In this document: positions 38,821 through 45,864 of the stretch, piece by piece | Layout: each line of letters starts with the position of its first letter | Numbering within the stretch: the first letter of the stretch is position 1 | From: a virus | IMG/VR virus record: IMGVR_UViG_3300024262_000047 | Coordinates: 1-49,655 of that record | Reading direction: 5' to 3' (one strand) | Length of the DNA: 49,655 nt | Notes under the pieces: model-generated | The model's database searches: none | What the model was told of the DNA's origin: nothing | What the model saw: the letters and a program-made list of their open reading frames with translations, nothing else | Program-made: the position numbers and the translations under genes

Positions 38821-39069
38821 TTAATATTCCACTTCCACTTCATCCTCATCCTCGTCCTCGTCCTCTACTTCGTTACCACCGTTCAAATTTAATACCAGTC
38901 TCTCACCACCACATTCACACTCACCATCTGATAATAACATAGCTATTTGGTCAAGGGTAATTTCAATACCTGGCTGTTCAATGTTAATCTCTTCTTCTTG
39001 TTCTTGTAGAACTCTCTTCACGATATTCTCAATATCGGATTCTTTTAATTTTATAATTTTTTTGCTCAT
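38821..39069 (-). CDS. Small tagged acidic protein, 82 aa
   Basis: Tag IIKLKESDIENIVKRVLQEQ ends L-Q-E/Q at residue 21-22. The rest is a short helical stretch, one CxC pair (GECECGG) and an Asp/Glu repeat tail (EDEDEDEDEVEVEY). If cleaved, the mature form is an acidic ~60-aa peptide, similar in idea to T4 internal peptides. A late-type motif is 16 nt upstream. Confidence 0.75.
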   Translation of the reverse strand: MSKKIIKLKESDIENIVKRVLQEQEEEINIEQPGIEITLDQIAMLLSDGECECGGERLVLNLNGGNEVEDEDEDEDEVEVEY

Positions 39070-39085
39070 GTCTAATTAATTTACT

Positions 39086-39093
39086 ATAAATAT
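39086..39093 (-). promoter_or_regulatory. Late-type promoter motif ATATTTAT
   Basis: Leftward ATATTTAT, 16 nt before the ATG at 39069. Confidence 0.5.
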
Positions 39094-39124
39094 ATAAGAA
39101 TGTTAAAAAAATTATATATTATAA

Positions 39125-39892
39125 CTATTCATACTTTATAGTGATACATTTTTTATCGAAAGGAAATTTACTTAACATATGCTCAATCACTTTTTCGTCT
39201 ACTTCATCAGTGGCACTTCCGATTTCAGTCAGATGATGGAATATCATTTTCTTTTGTTTGACGAGGTGTTCTCTTTGACCGATTATCTCCAATTCTCGTT
39301 GTTTAACACTTATACCGTCTTTTGATGGTTTAGTATAAATTATAATTTTTAAATTACAGAGACCCTTTCCGATAGTTTTGTCTGATGAGTTTTGTGATAT
39401 AATTTCAACACCAAGTATCTCAAAATCCCCTTCTATTATTTCCAAATAAGATTTATTCTCACTATCCGTATATCTGCGGTTACTGTATATAACCTTATAA
39501 TCCATACTATCTAATGAATCTTTTATAACCGATTCTAATCTGGTAAAACTACTTCTATTCTCAATAATATTATTTTTACTGTCACTCAAGGGAGTTTCAT
39601 CGTCAATAATTTGCAATTTCTGTGTCAAATAATTTCTTACATCTTCAGGTAATTCATCGTCTTCCGATAAACCGTATTTATTGAGGGATGTATTCATTAT
39701 TCCCATTTCCACTTTTATATCTTCGAAAGACTTAAAAATTTCATAAGGGGCATGACTCACCGATTTTAAATCTTCCTGTGTAAATCCGTGTTTTTCTAAT
39801 AAACCCCTCATAACTCTATATTTAGATATTACATTTTTATCTAAATTCGTTTGAATTACAAATTTTAATGAGGGAGATAATTGTTTTTCCAT
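39125..39892 (-). CDS. Unknown protein, 255 aa
   Basis: Soluble alpha/beta protein. N-terminal helical half (KYRVMRGLLEKHGFTQEDL), C-terminal beta-rich half (YLEIIEGDFEILGVEIIS). No family recognised and no tag. It begins at the stop of the spanin-like gene (1-nt overlap), so it is in the lysis-type operon 40603 to 39125. Confidence 0.7.
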   Translation of the reverse strand: MEKQLSPSLKFVIQTNLDKNVISKYRVMRGLLEKHGFTQEDLKSVSHAPYEIFKSFEDIKVEMGIMNTSLNKYGLSEDDELPEDVRNYLTQKLQIIDDETPLSDSKNNIIENRSSFTRLESVIKDSLDSMDYKVIYSNRRYTDSENKSYLEIIEGDFEILGVEIISQNSSDKTIGKGLCNLKIIIYTKPSKDGISVKQRELEIIGQREHLVKQKKMIFHHLTEIGSATDEVDEKVIEHMLSKFPFDKKCITIKYE

Positions 39893-40302
39893 TAGTCTTT
39901 GTTTATAACTGCAGGTAATATCGCAGTTAATAGAGTAGTTAATATAGTTAAATTTCTAGTATTCCTTAATCTGGTTATTTTATCCTCCTTAGAAACCAAA
40001 TCTAAATTTAAAGTAGTTGCAGTTTCTATACAATCTTTATTAATTAACACCAAAGAATCTGTCGTATTTTTATACTGAGACAATAAAATAGAGTCCTGAT
40101 TTAAAATCGAATTTAGGTCCTCTATTTGACTTAATAAAGTGTCTCGTTCAATCTGACATAAATCATATTTGGTTAGTTCTATGACTACTTGTTTTGCTTG
40201 TGAAGTAGGTATACATACTAATTCCTCAGTATTTATATCTGTTTGAGAAAAAATCGGTGAGCTCATTATGAGACATACCATTAATATTAGATAATTCTTC
40301 AT
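39892..40302 (-). CDS. Periplasmic coiled-coil protein, candidate outer/second spanin
   Basis: 136 aa from the ATG at 40302, chosen because it begins a signal peptide (MKNYLILMVCLIMSSPIFSQ). Then comes CIPTSQAKQVVIELTKYDLC, a long coiled coil (RDTLLSQIEDLNSILNQDS) and a C-terminal hydrophobic segment (NLTILTTLLTAILPAVI). Its 5' part overlaps the 3' part of 40226-40603 by 77 nt in another frame, the nested arrangement typical of Rz/Rz1 spanins. I infer a Bacteroidota-type spanin partner that disrupts the outer membrane during lysis. Confidence 0.65.
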   Translation of the reverse strand: MKNYLILMVCLIMSSPIFSQTDINTEELVCIPTSQAKQVVIELTKYDLCQIERDTLLSQIEDLNSILNQDSILLSQYKNTTDSLVLINKDCIETATTLNLDLVSKEDKITRLRNTRNLTILTTLLTAILPAVINKD

Positions 40303-40603
40303 TGTATTTTTTTCGTATAATTCGAATTTGTTTATTTTTATTTTCAATTGACGTGTTTAGACTATCGACCCTTAACTCGGACTCCAATATAACATCATTA
40401 AGATTAGTTTCTAAAGATGTTATATCTTCAATTTTTTCTTTAACCTTTTCTTTTTCTTTTTCTAATAATTCTTCAAACCTAAGTTCGGATTTAACTACAG
40501 CTTTATCGATAAAATCTTTTGTAAAAGACCAAGTTATGAGTCCACCAGTGATTAAACCTAAAAAAATACCTAAGAAAATGGATGTTAAATTAGTTAATTT
40601 CAT
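40226..40603 (-). CDS. Inner-membrane spanin-like protein (Rz-type)
   Basis: 125 aa: N-terminal TM anchor (IFLGIFLGLITGGLITW), a long charged coiled coil (ELLEKEKEKVKEKIEDI), and the end MSHNELTDFFSNRYKY, which resembles the ends of i-spanins in Bacteroidota phages ('LSxxExxxFFSxRY'). Its gene overlaps the start of 39892-40302. A late-type motif (GTATTTAT) precedes it. Confidence 0.65.
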   Translation of the reverse strand: MKLTNLTSIFLGIFLGLITGGLITWSFTKDFIDKAVVKSELRFEELLEKEKEKVKEKIEDITSLETNLNDVILESELRVDSLNTSIENKNKQIRIIRKKYNEELSNINGMSHNELTDFFSNRYKY

Positions 40604-40674
40604 GATATCTATTTTTAGATAAATACTTAAAAATTTGTATTTTTCTTTTTAAATTTTATTTATACCTGATTTGA

Positions 40675-40706
40675 TTTGGAATAATGGATAATAAGTATTA
40701 TATTTG
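40675..40706 (+). promoter_or_regulatory. Host-type promoter (TTTG-N20-TATATTTG)
   Basis: TTTG 40675-40678, 20-nt spacer, TATATTTG 40699-40706, 4 nt before the ATG at 40711. Confidence 0.8.
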
Positions 40707-40710
40707 TTAC

Positions 40711-41235
40711 ATGAATAAATTAACACTCCTCCTCCTATCTATTTTATTTTCTAATCTTACATACTCTCAAGTTATTGAGGTTAGTTATCAAGAGCAACTT
40801 GCTTTTGCTTATGTCGAATCAGAATCATTAATTAAGCAATGGAAAAATGATGAGGTGATTTGGGATGAGTATAGTTACGGTTACCCTCCTGGTGAAGGTC
40901 GTATAGTATATACTTTTGACTTTAATAATATGACCATCACTTTAGCGGATACCATCAACGGAGAGTATAAATTTCGTAGTGAGTATGAGATTATTGATAT
41001 TATCAGTACATGGGATTCAGAAACTCAACATATGTCATGTGTTGCTGACACACCGATGGGAGATTACTTTTATGAGATTAATACTTTTGAAACAGAGGAA
41101 AGATGTCTTTTGATGAGCTATACAAACGTTTACAAAAAGAATATTAGGAAACTACCCCACTTGGATTGGGATGTATACAATGTCGGAGTTGTTAGTACTA
41201 ACCACGGAGAATTTAAAATCAAAGTTATTGAATAA
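40711..41235 (+). CDS. Secreted unknown protein, 174 aa
   Basis: The ATG at 40711 begins a signal peptide (MNKLTLLLLSILFSNLTYSQ); an ATG nine codons upstream lies inside the promoter and is rejected. The mature part is beta-rich and aromatic (VYTFDFNNMTITLADTING). No family recognised. Host-type promoter with 4-nt spacing implies an early leaderless mRNA; a strong terminator follows 1 nt after the stop. One of the window's set of exported host-modifying candidates. Confidence 0.75.
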   Translation: MNKLTLLLLSILFSNLTYSQVIEVSYQEQLAFAYVESESLIKQWKNDEVIWDEYSYGYPPGEGRIVYTFDFNNMTITLADTINGEYKFRSEYEIIDIISTWDSETQHMSCVADTPMGDYFYEINTFETEERCLLMSYTNVYKKNIRKLPHLDWDVYNVGVVSTNHGEFKIKVIE

Positions 41236-41236
41236 C

Positions 41237-41268
41237 AAAAAAGGACCCCTTAATTGGGGTCCTTTTTT
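41237..41268. terminator. Bidirectional terminator
   Basis: Perfect 13-bp stem AAAAAAGGACCCC / GGGGTCCTTTTTT, 6-nt loop. Confidence 0.92.
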
Positions 41269-41289
41269 AATTTATTTAAATAAATTATA

Positions 41290-41865
41290 TTAAGATTTAT
41301 TTAACATCATTATCCTATTCCTAACTTTCGTCGCTAAATCACCTTTAAATGATGTAAGGTAACCGGGTTTCTTTGGGTATATAACGAGTTCACTACTATT
41401 CTCAACTTTGTCATTTTCATTCTTCATTTTCTCAAAGAAGTTGTCCACTAAGTTAGAATACTTTACAGTATTATAACATTCTCCGTCATTATCACAAAAC
41501 ATAGCTATACGTTTTAGTAATTCCTGAAAAATATTTAAAGATTTAGCACCATACTTACTATTACTATCCATTTGCATACCTGTTAATGCTTTAGCTAATG
41601 AACCTACACTAATTGCATTTAATTCTAAAAACTTTTTTAAGTCTTCTTCAGATTTAATTGCCGGAAGTTTAATCCCTGAATTTTTTCTATATTCATTTTC
41701 ACCTGAATCCTCAGGTTGACTAGTCTGCTCATATAGATTCACATGCCCCAATTGTTTATTAACCATCTTTTGGAACTTTTCGTTCATGACTTTCATACCT
41801 CCTTTATGTTGTTCTCTGATAGAATTTTTCTCTTCTTCAGATATGTTATTTAATAAATGTTTCAT
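41290..41865 (-). CDS. Tagged protein, 191 aa
   Basis: Starts with NNISEEEKNSIREQHKGG, the third tag subtype, sharing EEKNSI and QH with 13178-14209 and ending I-R-E/Q. The body is helical (KFLELNAISVGSLAKALTG) with a short Cys-containing loop (FCDNDGECYN) and a basic end (RNRIMMLNKS). It follows 41887-42636 by 21 nt in a two-gene operon. Function unknown; capsid packaging inferred. Confidence 0.75.
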   Translation of the reverse strand: MKHLLNNISEEEKNSIREQHKGGMKVMNEKFQKMVNKQLGHVNLYEQTSQPEDSGENEYRKNSGIKLPAIKSEEDLKKFLELNAISVGSLAKALTGMQMDSNSKYGAKSLNIFQELLKRIAMFCDNDGECYNTVKYSNLVDNFFEKMKNENDKVENSSELVIYPKKPGYLTSFKGDLATKVRNRIMMLNKS

Positions 41866-41886
41866 TTTTTTTTATTTTAATTTAAT

Positions 41887-42636
41887 TTACTGAGCGATTT
41901 TAGAACAACCGTTGTCGATACATCTTTGCTCATCTTTGGTTAATTCCATAGGTCTATTTGGTCCGGGTTGTCTATTTATATATGCTCGACATCCCACACA
42001 TTTCGGCATATTAGGTTTTACTTCAGTGTCACTTGTAGACTTACAACCAACACAATTTATTAGGTCGTTAGCAAAATCCTTATAGTTAGTATAAATACTT
42101 TCATCACTTAATTTTTCATAACAATCCATTATTTTTTTACAGTCCGTTTTCTTTGAAACTCCAGGAACGTATCCAACGGTGTCTACAGGCATCATTACCT
42201 GTCCTCCCTGACTATTGCATTTACACTCACCACATCCTTTTAAACAGTTCTTTTCACATAACTTATTTGATGTCTCAGGACCTATAGCTCCATCGGTTAT
42301 GATACCTTCATTTTTCTGAAAGGTTAATACCGCATTTCTAGTTAAGTTTCCGAACCTACCATCGGTATCTAATTGAACTAATGGTGCTTTATTACATCTA
42401 TTTAACGCTTCTTGAAATAACTTTACTAAGTCACCTCTATCCGCCACTCTAACAGCAGCTCTACCACAAACGATATCACACAATACCGTTTCTAAGGTGA
42501 TAGAGGGTAATCTTCTTTTTTTAGGTGATTCAGGTTTTGGTTTAATCGGACTTGGGTCCAACTGTTCTGAAAGAACAGTTTTAATTAAAGATGTAAGTTC
42601 AGATTCAGATATATGTATTAACTTTTTCTTAGACAT
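41887..42636 (-). CDS. Tagged peptidoglycan-binding, Cys-rich protein
   Basis: 249 aa. Tag LIHISESELTSLIKTVLSEQ ends L-S-E/Q. Residues about 68-130 contain a peptidoglycan-binding domain 1 (LVKLFQEALNRC, DTDGRFGNLTRNAVLTFQKN, ITDGAIGPETSNKL). The C-terminal half has many Cys in pairs (CLKGCGECKC, CVGC, CVGCRAY) that could form zinc sites or disulfides. Wall binding plus packaging would fit a protein ejected to help the genome cross the cell wall; inferred. Late-type motif 17 nt upstream. Confidence 0.82.
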   Translation of the reverse strand: MSKKKLIHISESELTSLIKTVLSEQLDPSPIKPKPESPKKRRLPSITLETVLCDIVCGRAAVRVADRGDLVKLFQEALNRCNKAPLVQLDTDGRFGNLTRNAVLTFQKNEGIITDGAIGPETSNKLCEKNCLKGCGECKCNSQGGQVMMPVDTVGYVPGVSKKTDCKKIMDCYEKLSDESIYTNYKDFANDLINCVGCKSTSDTEVKPNMPKCVGCRAYINRQPGPNRPMELTKDEQRCIDNGCSKIAQ

Positions 42637-42653
42637 ATTAACAAATGTTTAAT

Positions 42654-42661
42654 ATAAATAT
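42654..42661 (-). promoter_or_regulatory. Late-type promoter motif ATATTTAT
   Basis: Leftward ATATTTAT, 17 nt before the ATG at 42636. Confidence 0.5.
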
Positions 42662-42688
42662 CAGGTAAATGAAAAAAAAATAATAATA

Positions 42689-43165
42689 TCATTCATTATC
42701 GTCCCATTCGGGTAGATATTTAGCTCTATCAACTATATTAGGGTTCTGTCTTATAGTTTGGATAGTAATAAGGTCTTTAATTTTAGTTGTAGACCAGTTA
42801 TGTGAACGAGTAGTATAAACAACTTCAATAGGTAAGTGGTCACCCGTAAAACGTTTACCGATATAATCATCACCCAATATACGAACGTCAGGTTTATAAA
42901 ACGACATCAAATCAAGAAGGTCCTCCTCGGTCTGATAGCAAATCACCTCGTCAACGTATTTTATAGACATAAGGGTCTTATATCTCTCATACAACGGTAC
43001 AACGGGTCTATACTTAGTGTTTCGTGTCTCAGAGGGGTCACGTTGCAAAAATACAATGAAATAATCACAATTTTCTTTAGCCGTTTCAAACGTATATATA
43101 TAACCTGGGTGTAACAAATCAAAATTACCCGCAGTAAATCCTACCCTTCCTTTTTTTATATCCAT
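42689..43165 (-). CDS. Cytidylyltransferase-like nucleotidyltransferase (TagD/RfaE type)
   Basis: 158 aa. The signature GFTAGNFDLLHPGYIYTF corresponds to the nucleotide-binding HxGH motif (here HPGY, a variant seen in phage members). YVDEVICYQTEEDLLDLM, DVRILGDDYIGKRFTG and the terminal TTRSHNWSTTKIKDLI match the RTxGxSTTxI region. Enzymes of this fold transfer CMP or AMP to a small phosphorylated substrate such as glycerol-3-phosphate or a sugar phosphate. With the RmlC epimerase it hints at surface-polymer modification. Confidence 0.88.
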   Translation of the reverse strand: MDIKKGRVGFTAGNFDLLHPGYIYTFETAKENCDYFIVFLQRDPSETRNTKYRPVVPLYERYKTLMSIKYVDEVICYQTEEDLLDLMSFYKPDVRILGDDYIGKRFTGDHLPIEVVYTTRSHNWSTTKIKDLITIQTIRQNPNIVDRAKYLPEWDDNE

Positions 43166-43336
43166 TTTAAAAATATTATAATTAAAAATATTAACTTAAT
43201 TATAAATAGTAAACCCCGTTTTACTTAAAAAACCTTATTTATTGACCCATTTTAAGGATTATTTATAGAGTTCCGGCATATGAACGACCTGAAAGGTCGG
43301 AAAAAAAAATTTCTGTATTCCGGCATCAGAAAGAAA

Positions 43337-43483
43337 TTACTTCTCATTCTTTAACTCGTCCCTAACATCCCAATAATACCCCCGAATTAGTCTACCTAAT
43401 TCCATATCGTTACTCTTTAATTCCACAATCCATTCATGCATTAAAGAAACGGGAAGGTGATGGTTAATTTTGTCGTTATTCAT
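43337..43483 (-). CDS. Small unknown protein, 48 aa
   Basis: ATG at 43483 gives MNNDKINHHLPVSLMHEWIV and a charged helical end (YYWDVRDELKNEK). The frame extends further upstream but would run through the terminator at 43534-43562, so the shorter start is preferred. No motif. Confidence 0.55.
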   Translation of the reverse strand: MNNDKINHHLPVSLMHEWIVELKSNDMELGRLIRGYYWDVRDELKNEK

Positions 43484-43533
43484 TTTATATATAATTAATA
43501 ACATAAAATATAATAACAAAAATAATATTATAA

Positions 43534-43562
43534 AGAAAAACCCCCCACCGAAGTGAGGGGCC
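43534..43562 (-). terminator. Rho-independent terminator
   Basis: Leftward CCCCTCAC / GTGGGGGG followed by T5, downstream of the DoxX-like gene. Same core as 36001-36029. Confidence 0.8.
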
Positions 43563-43587
43563 ATAAAATAAAAAGAAAAGAAGTTAC

Positions 43588-43953
43588 TTATGCAACTTCA
43601 CCCGAAGGTAACTCACGAAGCTGATGACCAGCAAACGCAAATAACCCCAACATAACAGGAGCAATAACTCCCGAACCCCCCATCATAGAGAGATGCATTA
43701 CAACGGCTCCAGTCATAATAGAACCCAAGAGGACAGAACCATACAAAGATGTACGAGGATAGACCAATAAGACCACACCAAGGACCTCAAGAACCCCAAC
43801 CATAGAAAGATAAGGGGTTAAGTTCATAAAGGTGAAGTTATTCACCATCTCTTCTGTTCCGATAATTTTAGAGAACCCTCCCATTCCCAACATAGCCGCC
43901 GCTACAGCCGTAAATAACCAACCCAAGTTGGCAAGCGTTAAATACTTTTTCAT
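43588..43953 (-). CDS. DoxX-like four-TM membrane protein
   Basis: 121 aa with four hydrophobic helices (LGWLFTAVAAAMLGMGGFSK, LSMVGVLEVLGVVLLVYP, VLLGSIMTGAVVMHLSMMG, VIAPVMLGLFAFAG). Order and the GGFSK / VLEVLGVVLL / MTGAVVMHL motifs fit the DoxX-like family of small inner-membrane proteins. Its GC content and codon choice look richer than the neighbours (many GCC, CTT, GGA codons), which may indicate acquisition from a bacterium. Confidence 0.75.
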   Translation of the reverse strand: MKKYLTLANLGWLFTAVAAAMLGMGGFSKIIGTEEMVNNFTFMNLTPYLSMVGVLEVLGVVLLVYPRTSLYGSVLLGSIMTGAVVMHLSMMGGSGVIAPVMLGLFAFAGHQLRELPSGEVA

Positions 43954-44023
43954 AATAATATAATTTTAGTTTTATATAAGATAAAAAATAATAAAATAAT
44001 TGTCAAGAGATATATGAAAACAC

Positions 44024-44179
44024 TTACTGATTACGGTAAATGAACTCCAAATCCTCAATCTCCTTAATCAGGTCGTCGATGTTAATATTAGGTCCACCTG
44101 TAGTAGGCATCTGAAAAGAACGGTATCCCCTACTCTTCATGTCATATAAATTATCTTTAATAGTTAAAAGGTTCTTCAT
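44024..44179 (-). CDS. Small protein, 51 aa, paralog of 37614-37781
   Basis: MKNLLTIKDNLYDMKSRGYR start and INIDDLIKEIEDLEF match the 55-aa protein at 37614-37781 over their whole length. Two genes of one small family in the same phage support real coding. Function unknown. Confidence 0.65.
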   Translation of the reverse strand: MKNLLTIKDNLYDMKSRGYRSFQMPTTGGPNINIDDLIKEIEDLEFIYRNQ

Positions 44180-44198
44180 TACTTTTTATATAAATTTA

Positions 44199-44591
44199 TT
44201 ATTTAGGAATACGTTTGATATGGGGAACGATAAAATTATTTCCAGAGGAAAACCAATTACTACGAGATATCTTACACTCATCATACTTAACCCTACCCCA
44301 TAACCCCGACTCAAATAAACGAATACCCCGTTGTGAAATAAAAAAATCGTTGATGTATCCCTTTAAAAAAACCCTGTAGTCAGAAGGGGAGGTGTTACCA
44401 CTATACTTACTGACTATAGTATCAAAGAATTTCTTGTTCCAATTAATATTAAAACCGTAAAGATAAAAACATATCTCACTATAATCATTACCTTTACTCA
44501 TAAAGACTAACTTAGGTTTCTCTTCGTCAACAAGAAACCAATCAAAGTCTTTACAAAAATGTTGGAATATTAAATCGTACCTGTCTTTCAT
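44199..44591 (-). CDS. Unknown protein, 130 aa
   Basis: Aromatic-rich basic protein (MKDRYDLIFQHFCKDFDWFL) ending SGNNFIVPHIKRIPK. No recognised domain. A leftward TATCTTTG box lies at 44614-44621, 22 nt upstream, without a good -33 element. Confidence 0.7.
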   Translation of the reverse strand: MKDRYDLIFQHFCKDFDWFLVDEEKPKLVFMSKGNDYSEICFYLYGFNINWNKKFFDTIVSKYSGNTSPSDYRVFLKGYINDFFISQRGIRLFESGLWGRVKYDECKISRSNWFSSGNNFIVPHIKRIPK

Positions 44592-44629
44592 ACGTTGGAG
44601 GTTGTTAATAATACAAAGATAAGTGAAAA

Positions 44630-45184
44630 TTACTTAACTCTAACAGTAATCTCCAAAGGAACTGTAATTGTTTTCTCATATGAAGGAGAAATAAAAGAAT
44701 CCTCATAGTCCCCATCGTAATCCACATAGGTAATCTCCACTTCCCCACCATTAACAAGAACCTCAGATATAGAGGGGTAAATTCTTTTGTAGTTATTCGT
44801 CGAAGAACCAATGAACCCATTCTCTACCAATTGATTGTTGTTCTGACTGTCCCCAACTAATAAACAACCCGATGTGTCCTCAGCAGTATTTCCAATATGA
44901 ATTAAGATATACTCAAACCCCGGTACGTCCCTAACCCATAACATCCCCTTATTGAAGTCCGAACCAAATCTCTCAGTGTAATCTTGATACATACCACCCT
45001 CAGTCCTAAGTGTAATATTATATGTTCCTGGGGGAACTCTTGTTTTACCCATAACCTTTTCTTCTCTATACTCATCTTCCAAAGTATATGATAGAAACTT
45101 ACGTTTATTATTGGTTACATCGAAAAGGATTCCATTTGTTGATGTTCCTTCACTTGATATTCTTAATACTTCTAGTTTCATCAT
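44630..45184 (-). CDS. DUF5675 family protein
   Basis: 184 aa. The core SYTLEDEYREEKVMGKTRVP, PGTYNITLRT, then GMLWVRDVPGFEYILIHIGN and DTSGCLLVGD matches DUF5675, which has a fold related to L,D-transpeptidase-type domains (conserved His and Cys in IHIGN...SGCLLVG). The C-terminal ~50 residues are an extra beta-rich tail. It may act on cell-wall peptides, but the activity of the family is not established. A GTATTTAT motif lies upstream. Confidence 0.8.
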   Translation of the reverse strand: MMKLEVLRISSEGTSTNGILFDVTNNKRKFLSYTLEDEYREEKVMGKTRVPPGTYNITLRTEGGMYQDYTERFGSDFNKGMLWVRDVPGFEYILIHIGNTAEDTSGCLLVGDSQNNNQLVENGFIGSSTNNYKRIYPSISEVLVNGGEVEITYVDYDGDYEDSFISPSYEKTITVPLEITVRVK

Positions 45185-45220
45185 TATCTTAATTTTATAT
45201 TACATAAATACAGATGCAAA

Positions 45221-45250
45221 CAAAAAACCCCTCCGAGTTGGAGAGGTTTT
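45221..45250 (-). terminator. Rho-independent terminator
   Basis: Leftward AAAACCTCTC / GAGGGGTTTTTT. The 30-bp sequence is repeated at 46334-46361. Confidence 0.85.
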
Positions 45251-45273
45251 CTAAATACAAAAAGGATTGTTGG

Positions 45274-45450
45274 TTATCCACAACAGGATATGTCACAACA
45301 ATTACCTTCACACTTGGTCTTATCACAATGGTCCATCTCACAACAAGTTGTTTCTGACACACATTCTGATTTTGATTCACAACATGACATTTCTGATGAT
45401 GTTGTACAACCAAATAATCCGATAGTTAAAATTACAAATAAATTTTTCAT
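45274..45450 (-). CDS. Cys-rich small lipoprotein, 58 aa
   Basis: MKNLFVILTIGLFGC is a lipoprotein signal with lipobox LFGC (Cys15). The 43-residue mature tail contains 11 more Cys, five as pairs or in close spacing (MSCCESKSEC, ETTCCEMDHC, KCEGNCCDISCCG), a composition like metallothionein or a disulfide-rich surface peptide. A GTATTTAT motif lies 14 nt upstream and a terminator follows the stop. Metal binding at the cell surface is an inference. Confidence 0.7.
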   Translation of the reverse strand: MKNLFVILTIGLFGCTTSSEMSCCESKSECVSETTCCEMDHCDKTKCEGNCCDISCCG

Positions 45451-45485
45451 TTTGTTTTTTTATTATAAATACAAATTTTATGCCG

Positions 45486-45575
45486 TTAAGACCCAAACAT
45501 AACATTTAGTATCCCCATAAAGAAAATTAATATAAAAAGTCTAATTAAATTTATTATAAGTTGATTGTCATTCAT
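45486..45575 (-). CDS. Tiny TM peptide, 29 aa
   Basis: MNDNQLIINLIRLFILIFFM and MGILNVMFGS: one hydrophobic helix. The start is supported by a perfect leftward host-type promoter whose -7 box ends 4 nt before the ATG. Function unknown; small membrane peptides of this kind can modulate host membrane proteins. Confidence 0.6.
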   Translation of the reverse strand: MNDNQLIINLIRLFILIFFMGILNVMFGS

Positions 45576-45579
45576 ATTA

Positions 45580-45611
45580 CAAAGATAAATAAAAGTTCGA
45601 TTTTCTCCAAA
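45580..45611 (-). promoter_or_regulatory. Host-type promoter (leftward, leaderless geometry)
   Basis: Leftward TTTG (45608-45611), 20-nt spacer, TATCTTTG (45580-45587), then 4 nt to the ATG at 45575. Confidence 0.8.
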
Positions 45612-45678
45612 TTTTTCCAGAAATTTCTATAGAGGTTTTTAGGTTATTGTAGAAACAAGGGTCCCTTTTCTGAAAAGG

Positions 45679-45864
45679 TTAAGCTCCAATCTCACTAACT
45701 CTACCCATAATATAAACCTTCTTTCTTTCCAATAAGGCAATATCTTCAGTTTCTTTAGCATTCAAATCAAACTTATTCATTTTGATAGCTTGAATTTGGT
45801 TATCCAATTTGTGATACTCTGATAGGAGTCGGTCATACATCTTAGCTTTAGAGTCGTTGTCCAT
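45679..45864 (-). CDS. Small coiled-coil protein, 61 aa
   Basis: MDNDSKAKMYDRLLSEYHKL and a second helix (TEDIALLERKKVYIMGRV) suggest an antiparallel helical hairpin. No motif. Single leftward gene, with a repeat-containing hairpin region upstream. Confidence 0.6.
   Translation of the reverse strand: MDNDSKAKMYDRLLSEYHKLDNQIQAIKMNKFDLNAKETEDIALLERKKVYIMGRVSEIGA

Noticed and set aside
43260-43325. TTCCGGCAT repeat pair with a CGACCT/AGGTCG hairpin as an attachment site
   Set aside because: Only 9 bp repeated at short distance with no integrase nearby; too weak to call.
36001-43560. Repeated CCCCCCACCGAAGTGAGGGG as a recombination or attachment site
   Set aside because: Both copies are terminator hairpins after genes; reuse of terminator sequence is the simpler explanation.
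43484-43564. Upstream extension of the 48-aa protein as a membrane segment
   Set aside because: It would pass through the terminator of the DoxX-like gene; the hydrophobic run comes from the A/T-rich hairpin flank.
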